Origin: Erysipelothrix sp.
GTDB lineage: Bacteria > Bacillota_I > Bacilli_A > Erysipelotrichales > Erysipelotrichaceae
DNA: 64,000 nt
Direction of reading: 5' to 3'
Assembly (NCBI GenBank): GCA_012727815.1
Contig: JAAYGI010000005.1
Coordinates: forward strand, 1 to 64,000
Position 1 is the stretch's first letter, and each line of letters begins with the position of its first letter. The notes under the pieces were generated by a model that was not told the DNA's origin, did no database searches, and saw only the letters and a list, made by a program, of their open reading frames with translations. This document shows, piece after piece, positions 61,178 to 64,000 of the stretch. The position numbers were made by a program, and so were the translations under genes.

Positions 61178-61669
61178 CTAAATATCAAGTTCATATTTGA
61201 CTACAATAAAGTCTTGACCACCTAAATTTAAATTCTTATGGGCATCAATACGTTTAAACCCATTCTTTTCATAAAATTTATGTGCACGTTTGTTATCTTC
61301 TTGTACCCACAAGAAGACTTTGGAATAACCACGTTCTTCAAGTTCTTTAACCATTGCATTTAAAAGCAAACGACCGTGACCTTGATCAACATAATCCTTC
61401 AGTAAATAAATACTCTTTATTTCACCTGAAACATCACCATCATCACCATCATCACCATCAGAAATTTCAGCACATCCGACAACATCTTGATCTGAGAACA
61501 TGACAAAGAAATCTTTGTGGTTCTCAACACTTTCTAACCAACCTTCTTTTTCAAGTCGGTTGATAAAGGACTCTGGAATATAATCTTTATACGTATCTAT
61601 AAAACTTTCTACATATACTCTTGATATTATTGATAAATCGTCTGTTTTTAATATGTTTCGTACTTTCAT
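61178..61669 (-). CDS. GNAT-family N-acetyltransferase
   Basis: IYLLKDYVDQGHGRLLLNAMVKELEERGYSKVFLWVQEDNKRAHKFYEKNGFK. Confidence 0.92.
   Translation of the reverse strand: MKVRNILKTDDLSIISRVYVESFIDTYKDYIPESFINRLEKEGWLESVENHKDFFVMFSDQDVVGCAEISDGDDGDDGDVSGEIKSIYLLKDYVDQGHGRLLLNAMVKELEERGYSKVFLWVQEDNKRAHKFYEKNGFKRIDAHKNLNLGGQDFIVVKYELDI
61432..61460. repeat. In-frame 9-bp tandem repeat in the GNAT gene
   Basis: catcaccat x3 plus partial unit, encoding DGDDGDDGD. Confidence 0.85.
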
Positions 61670-61724
61670 AATACCACTCCTCTTTGTGCCTCTATCATAG
61701 CACTATTTCTTCAGTAAATAAATA

Positions 61725-61747
61725 AAGACGAAGTTATTCTTCGTCTT
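61725..61747 (-). terminator. Terminator overlapping the CNNM-like gene stop
   Basis: aagacgaag-ttatt-cttcgtctt; T-rich downstream on the minus strand. Confidence 0.6.
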
Positions 61748-63071
61748 GTGTTTGTGTGTCTTCTATTTTTAGTACTCTAACCTTTGATACAACTTTCTCG
61801 TCGATATCAACAATTGAGAATTTATATCCATTGTATGTGAAATCTGATGCATCTGTATGTACATCCGTTTCAGTTGGTATTCTACCCAACTCACCGATAA
61901 CGAATCCACTTACAGTATCATAATTATCCACAGGAAGTCCTGCTTGAATGATATCTTCTAGTTCTTCAATATCTGAATAACCTTCTACTAAGTATTCGTC
62001 TTTATGTACATTGGTGATGGTATCATTTTCATCTTCATCATACTCATCCATAATATTACCCATTACCTCTTCAATAAGGTCTTCCATGGTAATAATACCT
62101 GCAGTACCACCATATTCATCGATTACAACCGCGATATGTGTTTTGTGTAGTTTTAATTCTGCAAAAAGTTCATCTGTTCTTTTTGATTCAGGAACAAAGT
62201 ATGGTTCCCTCATCTCAGATTTAAATTCAAATGTTTCAAAATCTTTCCCTTCATGAATATAACTTAAGAGACTTCTTAAATGGAAGATACCGATAATGTT
62301 ATCGATACTATCTTCATATACAGGGTATCTTGTATAACGTTCATTACTTACAAGGGTCATAAGATCTTCAAAACTTGTATTAATATCAAATGCTACTATC
62401 TCAGTTCTATGGGTCATGATATCTGCTACTTCAAGATTATCAAACTCAAATATATTGCGAATCATCTCTTTTTCACTTAAATCAATCTCACCCTGTTCAA
62501 CAAGTAACCTTATTTCCTCTTCTGTAACCTCCTCAACCTTGTGAGGGTCAATTCCAAGAACTCTTAAGACCAAGTTTGTTGAAAGTGATAAAAGCCTTAC
62601 AAGGGGCTTAAATACCACTGATATTACTGTAATTGGTGTTGCACTAAAAAGTGCAAACTTTTGTGCATGTGACATGGCAAAGCGTTTTGGAACAAGTTCC
62701 CCAAACACCAAGACCAAATACATGGTCGTTAAAGTAATAATTATTACTGCAAAAGGCTTAATGCTTCCTGCACTTATTGAATTTTGTGTTATGGATACAA
62801 TCCAGTTTGTTAGACCATCAGAGAACGCATCCGATGCCAGGGCACCCGATAGGATACTTGATAGTGTAACTCCTACTTGAATTGCTGATAAAAAGTTAGA
62901 TGGGGAGCTTGTTATCTTCTCAACCTTAATTGCACGTTTATCACCACTTTTAGCAAGTTCTTTAATTTTACCAATATTTACAGAAATATAAGCCATTTCA
63001 GAGCCTGCAAAAAAAGCATTCATCAGTATTAACAGTGCCAATAATAACACTTGTACAAGTGTACTATTCAT
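61734..63071 (-). CDS. CNNM/CBS-domain HlyC/CorC family membrane protein
   Basis: CNNM transmembrane domain, CBS pair (IMTHRTEIVAFD, VIDEYGGTAGIITMEDLIEEVMGNIMDEYDEDE), C-terminal CorC/HlyC domain. Confidence 0.94.
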   Translation of the reverse strand: MNSTLVQVLLLALLILMNAFFAGSEMAYISVNIGKIKELAKSGDKRAIKVEKITSSPSNFLSAIQVGVTLSSILSGALASDAFSDGLTNWIVSITQNSISAGSIKPFAVIIITLTTMYLVLVFGELVPKRFAMSHAQKFALFSATPITVISVVFKPLVRLLSLSTNLVLRVLGIDPHKVEEVTEEEIRLLVEQGEIDLSEKEMIRNIFEFDNLEVADIMTHRTEIVAFDINTSFEDLMTLVSNERYTRYPVYEDSIDNIIGIFHLRSLLSYIHEGKDFETFEFKSEMREPYFVPESKRTDELFAELKLHKTHIAVVIDEYGGTAGIITMEDLIEEVMGNIMDEYDEDENDTITNVHKDEYLVEGYSDIEELEDIIQAGLPVDNYDTVSGFVIGELGRIPTETDVHTDASDFTYNGYKFSIVDIDEKVVSKVRVLKIEDTQTQDEE

Positions 63072-63203
63072 GGTTAATCCTCCACTCTCTCTTCTTTAAT
63101 AAGAAGCTACAACAATCATCTTTATCTTTCACTCATCATTCCTCCAGTTTATATTATATTAGAAGATGTAAGACTTAATGTCAATACTTAGACAAAATCA
63201 CTT

Positions 63204-63935
63204 TTATTTTAGAATATCTGCTGCACCTAATGTTTTGATTAATTCATCAATGATTCTATTCTCAACAGACTCCCTATTTTCTTCATTAACATGTTCATTT
63301 CCAAATATAAAAGATCCTGAATATATTGCAATATGTAATTCATCTTTATTTAAATATACAGATATATCTTGCGCTTCATTTTCATATAGACTAAGTATTT
63401 TTTGAGGCGATAAAATATAAAATGCATTCACTGGATCACTTGCATGAACTTTGAACTCTTTATTAAATGCAATACTTTCAGTCTCAACTTTTGTTAAGCC
63501 TCTTGAATCAAACCATCCAATTGCATCTGGATCTGAGTGATATAATCTTTTATCTACTATATAGAGTTCTGTATCTAAAGTAACGTGTGGCTTAATGATG
63601 AGCCATTGACCTCTAAAATATTCTACCGTATAACTGGATTTCCCAGCTGAGCGGTGGTCTGATATGTTCACATTAGCAAATTCAAACTCTAAACCATGAT
63701 ATACACCTCTGATGTAATCAGTACTGTTAAATCTATTACTGCGTCGTACAAGTCTTGTTTCTCTAATTCGCTCTTCACCAAAGCCATCCATCTCTAAATA
63801 CTCAGCACCTGGAATAACTTTTTCTAAAGCTACCTTTACAACATTCTTTTTAAAAGCTTTAACAGCTTTTGTATGAAAATATATTCCTACTGAAATTATA
63901 AGTACTGCAATAATAAATATTAAAAATAGTTCCAT
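63204..63935 (-). CDS. DUF3137-like membrane-anchored protein
   Basis: N-terminal TM then GVYHGLEFEFANVNISDHR...FRGQWLIIKPH...FNKEFKVHASDPVNAFYILSP. Confidence 0.75.
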   Translation of the reverse strand: MELFLIFIIAVLIISVGIYFHTKAVKAFKKNVVKVALEKVIPGAEYLEMDGFGEERIRETRLVRRSNRFNSTDYIRGVYHGLEFEFANVNISDHRSAGKSSYTVEYFRGQWLIIKPHVTLDTELYIVDKRLYHSDPDAIGWFDSRGLTKVETESIAFNKEFKVHASDPVNAFYILSPQKILSLYENEAQDISVYLNKDELHIAIYSGSFIFGNEHVNEENRESVENRIIDELIKTLGAADILK

Positions 63936-63943
63936 AGCCCCTC

Positions 63944-64000
63944 CTAGTTGAGAATTTCAGAAGTATGTAAGAGCGATAACAACTCATCAATAATTCTTTC
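63944..64000 (-). CDS. 3' end of a second DUF3137-like paralog (runs off the right edge)
   Basis: Minus strand encodes ERIIDELLSLLHTSEILN*, matching ENRIIDELIKTLGAADILK of the neighbouring gene. Confidence 0.6.
   Translation of the reverse strand, partial: ERIIDELLSLLHTSEILN

Overview
The window is a low-GC, densely coded bacterial chromosome segment. Gene content and the partial 16S suggest a Bacillota lineage near Erysipelotrichia or Mollicutes relatives; this placement is inference. It starts inside the 5' end of a minus-strand 16S rRNA gene with a near-consensus rrn promoter. Most of the rest is housekeeping: fRMsr, PgpA, SodA, EF-G-like GTPase, MscL, PunA, RecD2, MnmA, Spx, TrpS, ProS, an amino-acid ABC importer, PtsI, PPi-type PFK, CBS-containing PPase, an Opp importer, the PDH complex with LplA, cyclophilin, and a CNNM/CBS protein. 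It also contains a type IV pilus/pseudopilus locus (about 27.1-36.5 kb). The most unusual observations are: (1) an OppC-like permease with a predicted seven-blade RCC1-type propeller inserted in its first extracytoplasmic loop, in the same operon as an OppF-like ATPase with a ~165-aa insertion; (2) a 766-aa orphan protein with a His-rich motif and a Gly/Ala-rich hydrophobic segment flanked by charged helices; (3) an unannotated ~150-nt rod-like RNA beside proS with 6S RNA architecture and its own promoter; (4) a pilus locus with a very large PilX-like subunit and no PilT in the window; (5) a 23-aa small ORF whose Shine-Dalgarno lies in an inverted repeat, upstream of an ankyrin gene; (6) a diverged AAC(3)-fold-like protein. 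No CRISPR array, tRNA, transposase, integrase or prophage was recognised. All family assignments come from reading the sequence, with no database search.
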